A stretch of DNA of 57,557 nucleotides from Rhizobium sp. BK376. GTDB lineage: Bacteria > Pseudomonadota > Alphaproteobacteria > Rhizobiales > Rhizobiaceae. The notes below the pieces were generated by a model, which made no database searches, was not told the origin of the DNA, and worked only from the letters and a program-made list of their open reading frames with translations. Position numbers and translations under genes: made by a program. Location: contig NZ_SLZG01000028.1 in NCBI RefSeq assembly GCF_004341625.1, positions 1 through 57,557 of the forward strand, written 5' to 3'. How positions within the stretch are numbered: the first letter of the stretch is position 1; every line of letters starts with the position of its first letter. Shown here in pieces: positions 1 to 6,786 of the stretch.

Positions 1-30
1 TGGTCTTCCGGGGCGCGCCCCGGAAGACCA
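1..30. repeat. Perfect 30-bp palindrome at window edge
   Basis: Bases 1-15 are the exact reverse complement of bases 16-30, with no spacer. The centre is an AscI-type GGCGCGCC and each arm carries a GAAGAC/GTCTTC box; a NotI-type GCGGCCGC follows directly at 31-38. The palindrome may be a natural hairpin, a fold-back assembly artefact at a contig end, or a synthetic linker. The sequence alone cannot decide. Confidence 0.85.
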
Positions 31-238
31 GCGGCCGCAGCACCTGGGGAAGATTCAAACGGCACTATTGGGGAGTATTGCTCCGGTACTGACACCAAGG
101 CGGTTCAATCTGTTAAGCGCTCTTCCTGCGATATGCTGCAGTTGAAGCAAGGCTGCGGCCGAACTCACCTTGTCCACCGTCCACGAAGGACATCTTTCCA
201 CCGGCTGGCAGAACTTTATTGTCTCCCGTTGTTTCCGA

Positions 239-1279
239 TCATGCGGCTTTCGCCACGTCGTTGTCGCGGGTCCACCGGAACTCGGCGCCATCGCCCCACA
301 TCCGATGCATGATCACCGCAAGTCTCCGAGCAAGAGCGACAATGGCCTTTCGAAGACCGCGGCGTTTGGCAACATTCATCGCCCAAGCCTTCAGCCAGGA
401 CCATTTCTTCCCCCGTGTCAGCAGGACCTGTGCCGCCTCGTAAAGTAGCCCGCGCATGATCGCATCGCCGGCGGCTGAGACCCGGCCGATCCTCTTGCTT
501 TCTCCCGATTGATTGACAGCCGGTGTCAGCCCCAAAGCAGGTCCCACCGCTCGTGAGTGCACAAACCGAGCGGGACTGTCGATGGTGCAGATGTAAGCGA
601 GTGAGATCACCGGACCTATTCCGGGTATCGTCATCAACCGCTTGCAGGTGACATCATCCCGGGCGATGTCGAGGACCTTCCGGTGCAACCGCGAGAACTC
701 CTCCCGGAGTTTTTGGCGGGCGTCAAGCAGGGGAGCGATGATCTCCTTGAGATCGGGAATAGCCTCCACGAGTTCGGTAATGCCGTTTTCGAATTTACCC
801 ACCCTGGCAATGCCCACCTTAAGGCCGAAGTTACGCAGCAGCCCACGAATATCGTTCTCAAACGCGAGCGCCTTCTCCTGGAGCAGCTTACGAGCTGTCA
901 GAAGAGCGCGGGGTTTTTGACTGGTCAGCGTCTTGACGTGCACGGGACGAAAGAGGTTCACTCGCATCATCTGGGCAATACCGCGAGCATCGTTGCGGTC
1001 CGTCTTGTTGACCTGCGCTTTGAGAAAGGCTTTCGCATGACGGGTTTCGATGCAGACTGTCGGCAGCTCCGCCTCAACCAGGCCACTATATAGCCACTGC
1101 GACATCGGGCCGGCTTCCAGCCCGATGCGGACAAATTCCCAGCCCAGGTTCTTTAACGCCAGGACCAGATCGTCCGGGTGCGTGACGACTTTCATCTCCC
1201 GGCAAATCCGACCGGTCTCATCAACGACACATACCGATGTCTCTTGCAACGAGACGTCAAGGCCTGCAAAATACTTCAT
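239..1279 (-). CDS. IS110-family transposase (bridge-RNA recombinase type)
   Basis: This is a 346-residue DEDD recombinase. The N-terminal RuvC-like domain carries GLDVS with Asp8, the Glu in IGLEAGP (Glu55) and KTDRNDA with Asp94 and Asp97. The C-terminal Tnp_20 domain carries the PGIGPV helix-hairpin segment at about 219-224 and GRVSAAGD, whose serine (about 268) is the likely nucleophile. I chose the ATG at 1279 because AGGAAG lies 8 bases upstream and the protein then begins MKYFAGLDVS; a longer reading frame to 1318 adds 13 poorly supported residues. The gene is full length for the family and has no visible lesion, so the element may be active. Known IS110 enzymes are guided by an RNA transcribed from the element's non-coding end. 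Confidence 0.93.
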   Translation of the reverse strand: MKYFAGLDVSLQETSVCVVDETGRICREMKVVTHPDDLVLALKNLGWEFVRIGLEAGPMSQWLYSGLVEAELPTVCIETRHAKAFLKAQVNKTDRNDARGIAQMMRVNLFRPVHVKTLTSQKPRALLTARKLLQEKALAFENDIRGLLRNFGLKVGIARVGKFENGITELVEAIPDLKEIIAPLLDARQKLREEFSRLHRKVLDIARDDVTCKRLMTIPGIGPVISLAYICTIDSPARFVHSRAVGPALGLTPAVNQSGESKRIGRVSAAGDAIMRGLLYEAAQVLLTRGKKWSWLKAWAMNVAKRRGLRKAIVALARRLAVIMHRMWGDGAEFRWTRDNDVAKAA

Positions 1280-1460
1280 GCTGCGCTTCCTTTCATTGAT
1301 GCTTGTGGCTGTTCTCACATGACCACGTTTATCATCAACTCGAAGCGCAGCGCCTCTTCATCAAACCTGTGATGTCGAGGCAGGGACTCAAGCCGAATAT
1401 CCTATCTGTTAGAGCTTCAGAAGCCATCGGCCCCGATACACGCTCGGCGCGGGGCCGACA
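1280..1460 (-). ncRNA. Candidate bridge RNA region of the IS110 element
   Basis: Members of the IS110 subgroup encode the bridge RNA in the non-coding stretch upstream of the transposase. Here that stretch is 1280 to about 1460, read on the minus strand. It contains a strong hairpin: TCGGCCCC (1427-1434) pairs perfectly with GGGGCCGA (1451-1458) around a 16-nt loop, fitting the stem expected near the RNA's 5' end. No open frame of note fills the region. The position is from family knowledge, the hairpin is seen, and the assignment is inference. Guide loops cannot be assigned without the target sequence. Confidence 0.4.
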
Positions 1461-1678
1461 TGTTGAGGCGATATATTCGTTCATCTGATCTTCCGCTCTT
1501 CTCGGAGGATCTCGATCACTGTCAGAAGGTATTTGACATTGTCCGCGAAGCGTTGAGCATCGCGCGAGGAAGCGAAAAGGAAGAGGTTATCGCCACCTCA
1601 ATCATACATTTCTATAAACCAGGTGCACGCGACGAGACGCAGTTGCTCATTCTGGCGCGGACTGCGGCGATCAGCTGA
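1460..1678 (+). CDS. Small hypothetical protein, 72 aa
   Basis: The product is a 72-residue soluble helical protein with a sequence pattern (LDHCQKVFDIVREAL, then FYKPGARDETQLL) that resembles small uncharacterised rhizobial proteins of about 70 residues. The putative ATG at 1460 has only a weak GGGGCC upstream, and it sits at the edge of the IS110 end, so the original promoter and start may have been replaced by the element. A Rho-independent terminator follows at 1772. The function is unknown. Confidence 0.45.
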   Translation: MLRRYIRSSDLPLFSEDLDHCQKVFDIVREALSIARGSEKEEVIATSIIHFYKPGARDETQLLILARTAAIS

Positions 1679-1771
1679 GTCTCAATTGAGCGCCAACGCT
1701 TATAGCCTATCCCAGCTCTTGAAGTAGAATATGGCGATGCTAAAATACGATCGTCATATGCCTTTCCTATT

Positions 1772-1802
1772 GAGCCCCTCGCTTCCTTGGGGCTCTCTTT
1801 TC
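1772..1802 (+). terminator. Rho-independent terminator
   Basis: GAGCCCC (1772-1778) and GGGGCTC (1789-1795) form a perfect 7-bp stem with a 10-nt loop, followed by TCTTTTC on the plus strand. It would end transcription coming from the small gene at 1460. The minus-strand reading has no U-tract. Confidence 0.7.
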
Positions 1803-1815
1803 GGGCAGCGCTCAC

Positions 1816-1835
1816 CCCCACCCTTGGTTAGGGGG
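1816..1835. repeat. GC-rich hairpin with CCCCACCCTTGG repeat, copy 1
   Basis: The 12-mer CCCCACCCTTGG at 1816-1827 recurs exactly at 4531-4542. Here CCCCC (1815-1819) can pair with GGGGG (1831-1835). Both copies flank the gene-poor scar region. The role is unknown. Confidence 0.5.
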
Positions 1836-1836
1836 A

Positions 1837-2169
1837 TTAGAGAAAGTTCTTTCTCACTCCATGGGCCATTGCCGCGCCCCAAACCGATCCAGTTACTGCT
1901 GCGATCAAATTCAGTCCGGCAACCTGCGATCCCATGAAGAAATCACGTAGTCCGACTGCGCCACCCGCAAGAAAAATGCTTGCAACAATGGCAACTGTCG
2001 CCTTCCCCGGCACAATCTTGGCAATGACCGCGCTAATTGCAGCAAACACGACAAAGCGAAAGCCGATTGCCCAGTAACCGAGCACGGGATCAATGTGGAT
2101 GCGTACCAAGGCCGCACCAAGCAGTGTTAGCAGTATGAGCGCAAAGGCGACGACACGAAGGAAGTTCAT
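1837..2169 (-). CDS. Hypothetical four-helix inner membrane protein
   Basis: The 110-residue product has about four hydrophobic segments (residues roughly 3-22, 29-51, 56-76 and 83-103) separated by short charged turns, so it is very probably an integral membrane protein. I recognise no family motif. The ATG at 2169 is preceded by AGGAT at a rather long distance of about 11 bases. It stands alone, convergent with the terminator at 1772, and is transcribed away from the gene at 2312. The composition is coherent and I consider it a real gene. Confidence 0.6.
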   Translation of the reverse strand: MNFLRVVAFALILLTLLGAALVRIHIDPVLGYWAIGFRFVVFAAISAVIAKIVPGKATVAIVASIFLAGGAVGLRDFFMGSQVAGLNLIAAVTGSVWGAAMAHGVRKNFL

Positions 2170-2311
2170 GGATATCTGCTATCCTGTCGCCACGATTATC
2201 GCAACTTCGACCCGAGCGTCAAAGGCAGTTTTTAGGAGGGCGGGGTGAGTGTTTGCCATTTAGGCTATAAGCGTGCACGGTGAAGACGAATAAGAACTGG
2301 AGCGTATTTTA

Positions 2312-2596
2312 GTGCCCAATCCACTAGATATCGACATTCACAAAATGCTGACGGAGATCGCGTCGATGGGAGGCGATATGCGTTACGAAGGTGGTGAACC
2401 TTTCCCACGAACCCTTATCGACAAAGCGCAGGCTCTCGGCCTTTTGATCGAGATCCCGTCAGGTGGTCTAGGCAGCGCGGCCGAGATCCTCGAACTTACG
2501 GCGCTTGGGCGCGCTCGCGCTGGGATGCGCGCCAAGCCTAACTGGCGTGATGCGCTGAACTGGCTACAAGACAAGATGTTTAGTCCGGCGAATTGA
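2312..2596 (+). CDS. Hypothetical soluble protein, 94 aa
   Basis: The frame opens with a GTG at 2312; an ATG at 2345 is an alternative start. The product is acidic at its N-terminus and ends with a basic, tryptophan-containing helix (NWRDALNWLQDKMF). The middle, LGLLIEIPSGGLGSAAEILELTALGR, has the look of a small winged-helix-like or phage-derived fold, but no family is recognised. No operon partner is visible. The gene is plausible because the frame is uninterrupted and has typical codon use. Confidence 0.5.
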   Translation: MPNPLDIDIHKMLTEIASMGGDMRYEGGEPFPRTLIDKAQALGLLIEIPSGGLGSAAEILELTALGRARAGMRAKPNWRDALNWLQDKMFSPAN

Positions 2597-2826
2597 ACTA
2601 ACGGCATGGCGATCAGGAGGCCTTGGTTAGGAGGGGGGTTAACCAGCAGCACAAGATCTACCACCAACGCATTGCAGAACACGTTTCGTGCTGATACGCA
2701 GCAATGTCGCAATGTGGGGCATCGTGATGGCAACAATTCCAGTTCAGAGGCCGGGGAAGCCAGAGCACCCGATGGTGTTTGTGGGAATGATTTCTGCTTA
2801 CATAATTTATTTTTTAGCTTGCGCGT

Positions 2827-3045
2827 TTAGCTGCCGGGCCTACTTTCGAGCCCACTTGGCAGAGTAGTTTGCTGTCTCCCATGGTTAGGATGGGATGAGT
2901 TTACTGGCCGAGTGCTCGCGACATTCCCGCTATCAATGCCCGGCGCAAAACTCCCGACCAGCCTAACACCGATCGCGATTATTCCGGCCCAAACGGCAAT
3001 CGAAAACGTAAAAGCAAGCAAGAGATAGCGGAGGCGCGTTGACAT
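2827..3045 (-). CDS. Small single-span membrane protein, 72 aa
   Basis: Residues about 5-32 form one strongly hydrophobic segment (LRYLLLAFTFSIAVWAGII) preceded by two arginines, followed by a polar, proline- and serine-rich tail of about 40 residues. This fits either an N-terminally anchored protein or a secreted peptide. There is no recognised family and no partner gene. The start is uncertain. Confidence 0.4.
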   Translation of the reverse strand: MSTRLRYLLLAFTFSIAVWAGIIAIGVRLVGSFAPGIDSGNVASTRPVNSSHPNHGRQQTTLPSGLESRPGS

Positions 3046-3234
3046 GGCTCAACTTACCCCCGTTTGGGTGAGTAAGGCTTCCCCGAAAACTTACCAATAG
3101 CATTGAAGGGGTGCGTCTCGGGGCGTCATTAATCGGCCGTTGACCATTTGAGAATGGTTACCCACCGTTAAGGTGACTTTCGAGCGCTTCTGCGATTTTA
3201 TTAGCGAATTCGTAAATTAAGAAAGAGTTCTCCT

Positions 3235-3420
3235 ATGAGACTTGCTCGCAGATTGTCGATTGGCGCTGTCGCGATGTTCGATCCTGCAGTGACAGATTGG
3301 GAGCACGTGTATGTCAGGTGGCCGGTCAGAGATGTAAATGGCGTCTGGCTGATTTTCACGGATGCCGAGCGCAGACTTCTTCGAAGCGGACGGTATGAAT
3401 ACAGGGCGATTCTAAGCTAG
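3235..3420 (+). CDS. Small hypothetical protein, 61 aa
   Basis: The 61-residue product is rich in Arg, Trp and Tyr and has the segment VYVRWPVRDVNGVWLIFTDAE. GAAAGAG lies about 9 bases before the ATG, an acceptable ribosome binding site. The upstream 190 bases hold no other gene and could carry its promoter. No family is recognised; a chance frame is possible. Confidence 0.35.
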   Translation: MRLARRLSIGAVAMFDPAVTDWEHVYVRWPVRDVNGVWLIFTDAERRLLRSGRYEYRAILS

Positions 3421-3460
3421 TCGATAAGAGCTCGATTTTTGTCAGTGCTGGTCGGCTTGG

Positions 3461-4530
3461 TTACGAAAACACCTCGCTGTAGACGCCAGAGAAGGCCCAA
3501 CGGACAACGGCAGCAAAGGTGGCGCCATAGTCATCCTAGCCGAGGAAACTCGGATGGAGCGTATCGCTCATCTTGCCGGCAGCATTGGCGACCGCGAATG
3601 AACCCCACTTCGTGCCCATGTCGATCAGAGGAATTTCGAGCTCGTCAGCGATCTGGTAGAGCGGGGTCCGATAATCCAGCCATTGCGCCATGTTTCCAGA
3701 GCTATCGTTGACGAAGTGCTCCATAACGAGGATGCAGTCACCCGAAAGCAAAGCGTCTTGAGCCTTGGCCTTGATGTTGGCCTTCGTGGTGGCGATTGCC
3801 GTCGCTGCCCGCACATCGTCAATGATGCGCATGATAAACGACAGGTCGCCAGCAAGTGCCTTATCCATCGATCGGTGGGTACAGGCCTGGCTATCCGTCA
3901 ACATGCTGGCTGACTGGATGCCGGAGATGGCGAGGTTTCGGCAGGAGATTTCCTTGCGGCTTCCATCTCGAGCCTCAACGCCAAAGATGCGTGTCGGCGT
4001 GGCGTTGGCTGTCACTCCATCGATCTTCGTCAGAGCGCCTCCATCCACGCTGTAATAATAACTGGCGTGACCGGTATTCTGCGTCGAGTAGATATCAAAT
4101 TCGGTGATCTGGTCGGTGAAGGTGATATCCAGCGTTCCTGTCGCGTCAGGCGCACCCAGCGCAACGCCACCGGAAGCCTCAACGCCCTGAATAGCCATTG
4201 AGCCAGCCGCCACTAGCCGACCATCAGCGTTCGTAAGCTGCGTAATGCCGGCCCCGCCAGCCGCCCCGGAGAAACCGTTGTGGAAGTTGAAGGCGTTATT
4301 GGCTGCGGCGACGAAGCCGCCAAGGTTAAGCTTCGCAGACAGGCGCGGGATCGGCCCTTTCATTGCCATCTGGCTCGTGCCTTCAGCTGACTGGCCGGCC
4401 GTGACGCTATGACCAAGGTCATGGATAAAGGGGCATTCCGGGTTCCGGCCTGAACGGCTTGCATCGCCGCCTTGGTTTTCGAGGTGTTCGAAGCTTTCAA
4501 ATTGTAGATATACGCCGGGGAATTGCCCGA
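3461..4530 (-). pseudogene. SGNH/GDSL-hydrolase-like gene, interrupted by a TAG codon
   Basis: Reading on the minus strand, one frame runs from about 4530 to a stop at 3461-3463, interrupted only by TAG at 3536-3538. The TAG sits in GG-TAG-DDYGAT, where TAC would restore a tyrosine, and the frame continues for 24 more sensible residues ending SGVYSEVFS. The N-terminal part holds LGHSVTAG, a block-I motif in which the usual GDS is GHS. The C-terminal part holds SDTLHPSF, the Asp-His pair of block V. Between them is a beta-rich domain. No convincing start codon lies upstream; a shorter start at 4369 would omit the nucleophile motif. Similar proteins occur as phage or exopolysaccharide-associated esterases. 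I call it inactive. Confidence 0.6.
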
Positions 4531-4554
4531 CCCCACCCTTGGGTAAGGGCGGGG
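4531..4554. repeat. GC-rich hairpin with CCCCACCCTTGG repeat, copy 2
   Basis: CCCC-A-CCCTT (4531-4540) pairs with AAGGG-C-GGGG (4545-4554) with one mismatch around a 4-nt loop. The first 12 bases repeat those at 1816-1827. Confidence 0.5.
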
Positions 4555-4766
4555 GTGATCGTTGTTAGGCTGCGGCATCTCCACGTGCCATGTTCCGCAA
4601 CGGGGGAGACACGGCATGGAAATGAGAAGCGACGACTCGGTTGACCACTATCGCAACTTATGCCCGCCGCCGAAAGCCGCAGAAGCGCTTTCGCCCTTTC
4701 CTTGGCGCAGTATAGCTTGTTTAGGGCAGCTTGCGGCTGATCCATCGTAAACCTTAACGCTTAATT

Positions 4767-5069
4767 ATGAATCTTTCATTCGCTTGGCATCTAGCTTTGC
4801 GAGGAATACTCGTCTCCCGTGCATCAAAATGGAGACTGAAGTTGTCCGACACACCAAAGCTGCTGAGCACCTCCGCGATGGCGCTTTCATCGTCGGCATT
4901 GCTGTTGGCCCTTATCGGGGTACTGAAAGCCAAAGGCATTTTCTCGGACGCGGACGAGACAAACGTTTATGAAACGGCTCTCCTTCTGCTTGAAGAGTCC
5001 GAGGCCAATGACGACACCGGAGCCGTTGAGCTGGCAAGGGAAGTTATTGAGGCCCATCTGGAATCGTAA
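4767..5069 (+). CDS. Hypothetical protein, 100 aa, one membrane segment
   Basis: After about 30 residues of basic N-terminus comes a hydrophobic stretch (MALSSSALLLALIGVLKAKG, about 38-57) and then an acidic helical tail (NVYETALLLLEESEANDD) ending VIEAHLES. The tail reads like a genuine protein; the first 28 residues may be upstream untranslated sequence, with a later start such as the Met at about residue 38. The family is unknown. The gene is isolated, with a hairpin at 5189 downstream. Confidence 0.5.
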   Translation: MNLSFAWHLALRGILVSRASKWRLKLSDTPKLLSTSAMALSSSALLLALIGVLKAKGIFSDADETNVYETALLLLEESEANDDTGAVELAREVIEAHLES

Positions 5070-5504
5070 GTTGATTGGCCTCGCCTTTATCAGGCGGGTA
5101 GGCACGACAATAGAAAACCCTATTGTTTCAGGGTTGCAATATCGCTCCCCTCCGTCCAAACCTATGTGGTCCTCCCAACAAGGGACACGGGGCTCGCTTA
5201 TCCCCCTGCTCGAAAAAGTAAGGCGAGCCCCATTATTGCCTTGGTTACAATGGGGCAATCACACGATGTAGATTCAAAAATGGAAGAAGGCGGCGATGCG
5301 CTCCGCCAAAGAGGGCTTTCTTTCCATACCAAGCGCGCCAGCCTTCTGGCCTCAGGTAGATTCGATAGAAGGTGGACTACGCCGAGGCCGGTGTATAGCC
5401 GATCAGCTTTCCCTCCACTGCTTCAGTGAAGAAGGGTTCGAACGCATAGCTGTCTTCGAAGTCACCTTCATCACGACAAGGCCTTCAGGTGGCTTCGCAA
5501 TCGC
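5070..5504. other. Gap with hairpins, no supported gene
   Basis: This stretch contains AACCCT/AGGGTT (5116-5121 with 5130-5135) and the larger hairpin listed at 5189-5231. From about 5440 it merges into the degraded N-terminal part of the FMN-binding-protein remnant. I see no intact gene. Confidence 0.5.
5189..5231 (+). terminator. Long hairpin, possible terminator
   Basis: GGGGCTCGC (5189-5197) pairs perfectly with GCGAGCCCC (5223-5231), and with one bulged base the stem extends by TTA/TAA. The loop is about 20 nt. The following ATTATTGCC is only weakly T-rich, so termination is a guess; it lies 120 bases after the gene ending at 5069. Confidence 0.45.
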
Positions 5505-5927
5505 ATGCAAAAGCCTTTCGGTTCTTGCGTCATCCGTCCCGGCAATAATCGCCTCGACACGCTCGTCAATATTCTCGCCAATCCGACCGTTGGATTATTG
5601 TTTATCATTCCAGGATTCGACGGCACACTGCGCGTGAACGGACGCGCGACGCTGATGAATGACCCTGAGCTTTTGAAGAGCATGATTGCAAATGATCGCG
5701 CGCCCAAGCTCACCATTGTGGCGGAAGTGCGTGAGGTCTTCATGCATTGCGCCAAGGCATTTCGGCGCTCTCGCCTGTGGAGCCCCAACCGTTTCCACGA
5801 TCGCACCGATATGCCATCACTGATGAAGATCATTTTGGACGAAACAACCGGCGCGCCCAGCGACGAGAATGAGATGCTCAAAATAGATAACGATCTCGAA
5901 AGAGAGTATGAGAGGACGCTTTATTGA
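5505..5927 (+). pseudogene. N-terminally truncated pyridoxamine-oxidase-fold FMN-binding protein
   Basis: The frame encodes RPGNNRLDTLVNILANP and VGLLFIIPGFDGTLRVNG, which match the FMN-binding core of the pyridoxamine-5'-phosphate-oxidase-related family of about 200 residues (the MSMEG_1061-like branch). It then has the expected C-terminal part with FMHCAKAFRRSRLW. Only about 140 residues are in frame. The preceding family segment appears out of frame just upstream (around 5460-5510), so the N-terminal third is degraded by indels or replaced. The predicted Met at 5505 lies inside the fold and is not a natural start. It is probably inactive. Confidence 0.6.
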
Positions 5928-5987
5928 TTGGTCGAGAGCGATGCGCGCTGGTTGCCGCATTCAAGCAAACTATCACGCCGCACAGGT

Positions 5988-6596
5988 CTACCGATGGCCT
6001 CCAACTGCCGGCTCCATAAGCGTGATGGTCAATAGGACTTGCCGCTCGATGGCGATATCGCACTGCGTTTCGGTCAGCCGCCAGTAACTCCAGGTGGCAT
6101 TGACCAACGTATAAAGACTTATGCCGAGATCAAAGAGCTGGTCGTCCGACCATGACGACCCAAGGCGTTTGAGAAGTCGAACGTAATTCGTGGCGAAAAG
6201 CTGCGAATGAGCGCGGGCGATACGCAACAGGTCCTCATAATAATACGAGGCGTCAACGATCGTGCGGTCAAGCCCGATTCCCAGTTGATATGCCCAGGTC
6301 TCGCGCAACAGCTCGCCAAGCTGGTTGCGCCAATTCTCGCGTTCGATTCTCTCGGATCCGGCTTCCAGAAAGCTGCGCACCTGGGTCAGTTTTTCCTCAT
6401 AGATCTCGGCGATGACTGCCTCCTTGTTTGGAAAATAGTCATAGATGGAGCCGACTTTGATGCCGGCCCGTTCCGCAATCGCATTGGTGGTGATCGCGCG
6501 GATGCCCCGCTCGCGCATCACCTCATGCGCTGCTTCCATAATCGTCGCCTTGATCTTGCGCGATCGCACCTGAACAGGAGTGCGCTTGTCCCCCAC
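5988..6596 (-). CDS. TetR-family transcriptional regulator
   Basis: This regulator is divergent from the peptide-importer operon starting at 6787 and is its likely local controller. The N-terminal helix-turn-helix is clear: AAHEVMRERGIRAITTNAIA, then ERAGIKVGSIYDYFPNKEAV (about residues 15-60). The C-terminal ligand-binding half is helical and specific. I prefer the GTG start at 6596 (protein begins with VGDKRTPVQ, 202 aa) because GGAGAG lies 6 bases upstream and the product has normal TetR length; a frame open to 6740 adds 48 residues of poor composition. Its targets are probably the inverted repeats at 6659-6686 and 6726-6745. The inducer is unknown, perhaps the imported compound. Confidence 0.88.
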   Translation of the reverse strand: MGDKRTPVQVRSRKIKATIMEAAHEVMRERGIRAITTNAIAERAGIKVGSIYDYFPNKEAVIAEIYEEKLTQVRSFLEAGSERIERENWRNQLGELLRETWAYQLGIGLDRTIVDASYYYEDLLRIARAHSQLFATNYVRLLKRLGSSWSDDQLFDLGISLYTLVNATWSYWRLTETQCDIAIERQVLLTITLMEPAVGGHR

Positions 6597-6658
6597 GCTG
6601 GTCTCTCCGTGCTGTGAACTCTTCTGATTGGTCGTAATGCCATTTTGGCAAGAAATTT

Positions 6659-6686
6659 GCACTGCAAAAATATTCTCTTGCAGTGC
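6659..6686. promoter_or_regulatory. Inverted repeat, candidate TetR operator
   Basis: GCACTGCAA (6659-6667) and TTGCAGTGC (6678-6686) are a perfect 9-bp inverted repeat with a 10-bp AT-rich spacer, located between the divergent TetR gene and the importer operon. The position and symmetry fit an operator of the adjacent TetR protein. Confidence 0.6.
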
Positions 6687-6725
6687 GCGCAAATCCGAGT
6701 AATCATTCGGATTAGAGGGCGTGGT

Positions 6726-6745
6726 GCTCTTTTCGAACAAAGAGC
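6726..6745. promoter_or_regulatory. Second inverted repeat before the importer operon
   Basis: GCTCTTT (6726-6732) and AAAGAGC (6739-6745) are perfect 7-bp arms around TCGAAC. They lie 41 bases before the ATG at 6787, where they could overlap the operon's promoter or leader. Confidence 0.45.
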
Positions 6746-6786
6746 GTTGCGGAAAAACATTCCCTCAATAAAAAAGGGGAACTTCC

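Larger units (their letters stand above)
200..1460 (-). mobile_element. IS110-family insertion sequence, ends approximate
   Basis: The element is defined by its transposase (239-1279, minus strand). IS110 elements usually lack classical terminal inverted repeats and target duplications, and I could not find a boundary pair, so both ends are estimates. The element's left end, upstream of the transposase, should lie at the higher coordinates (about 1280-1460) and its right end within about 170-238. The region left of it (31-200) shows no gene I can support. Confidence 0.5.

Noticed and set aside
1427..1458. Hairpin considered as a terminator of the small gene at 1460
   Set aside because: It lies before that gene's start and has no U-tract; its position fits the IS110 non-coding end better.
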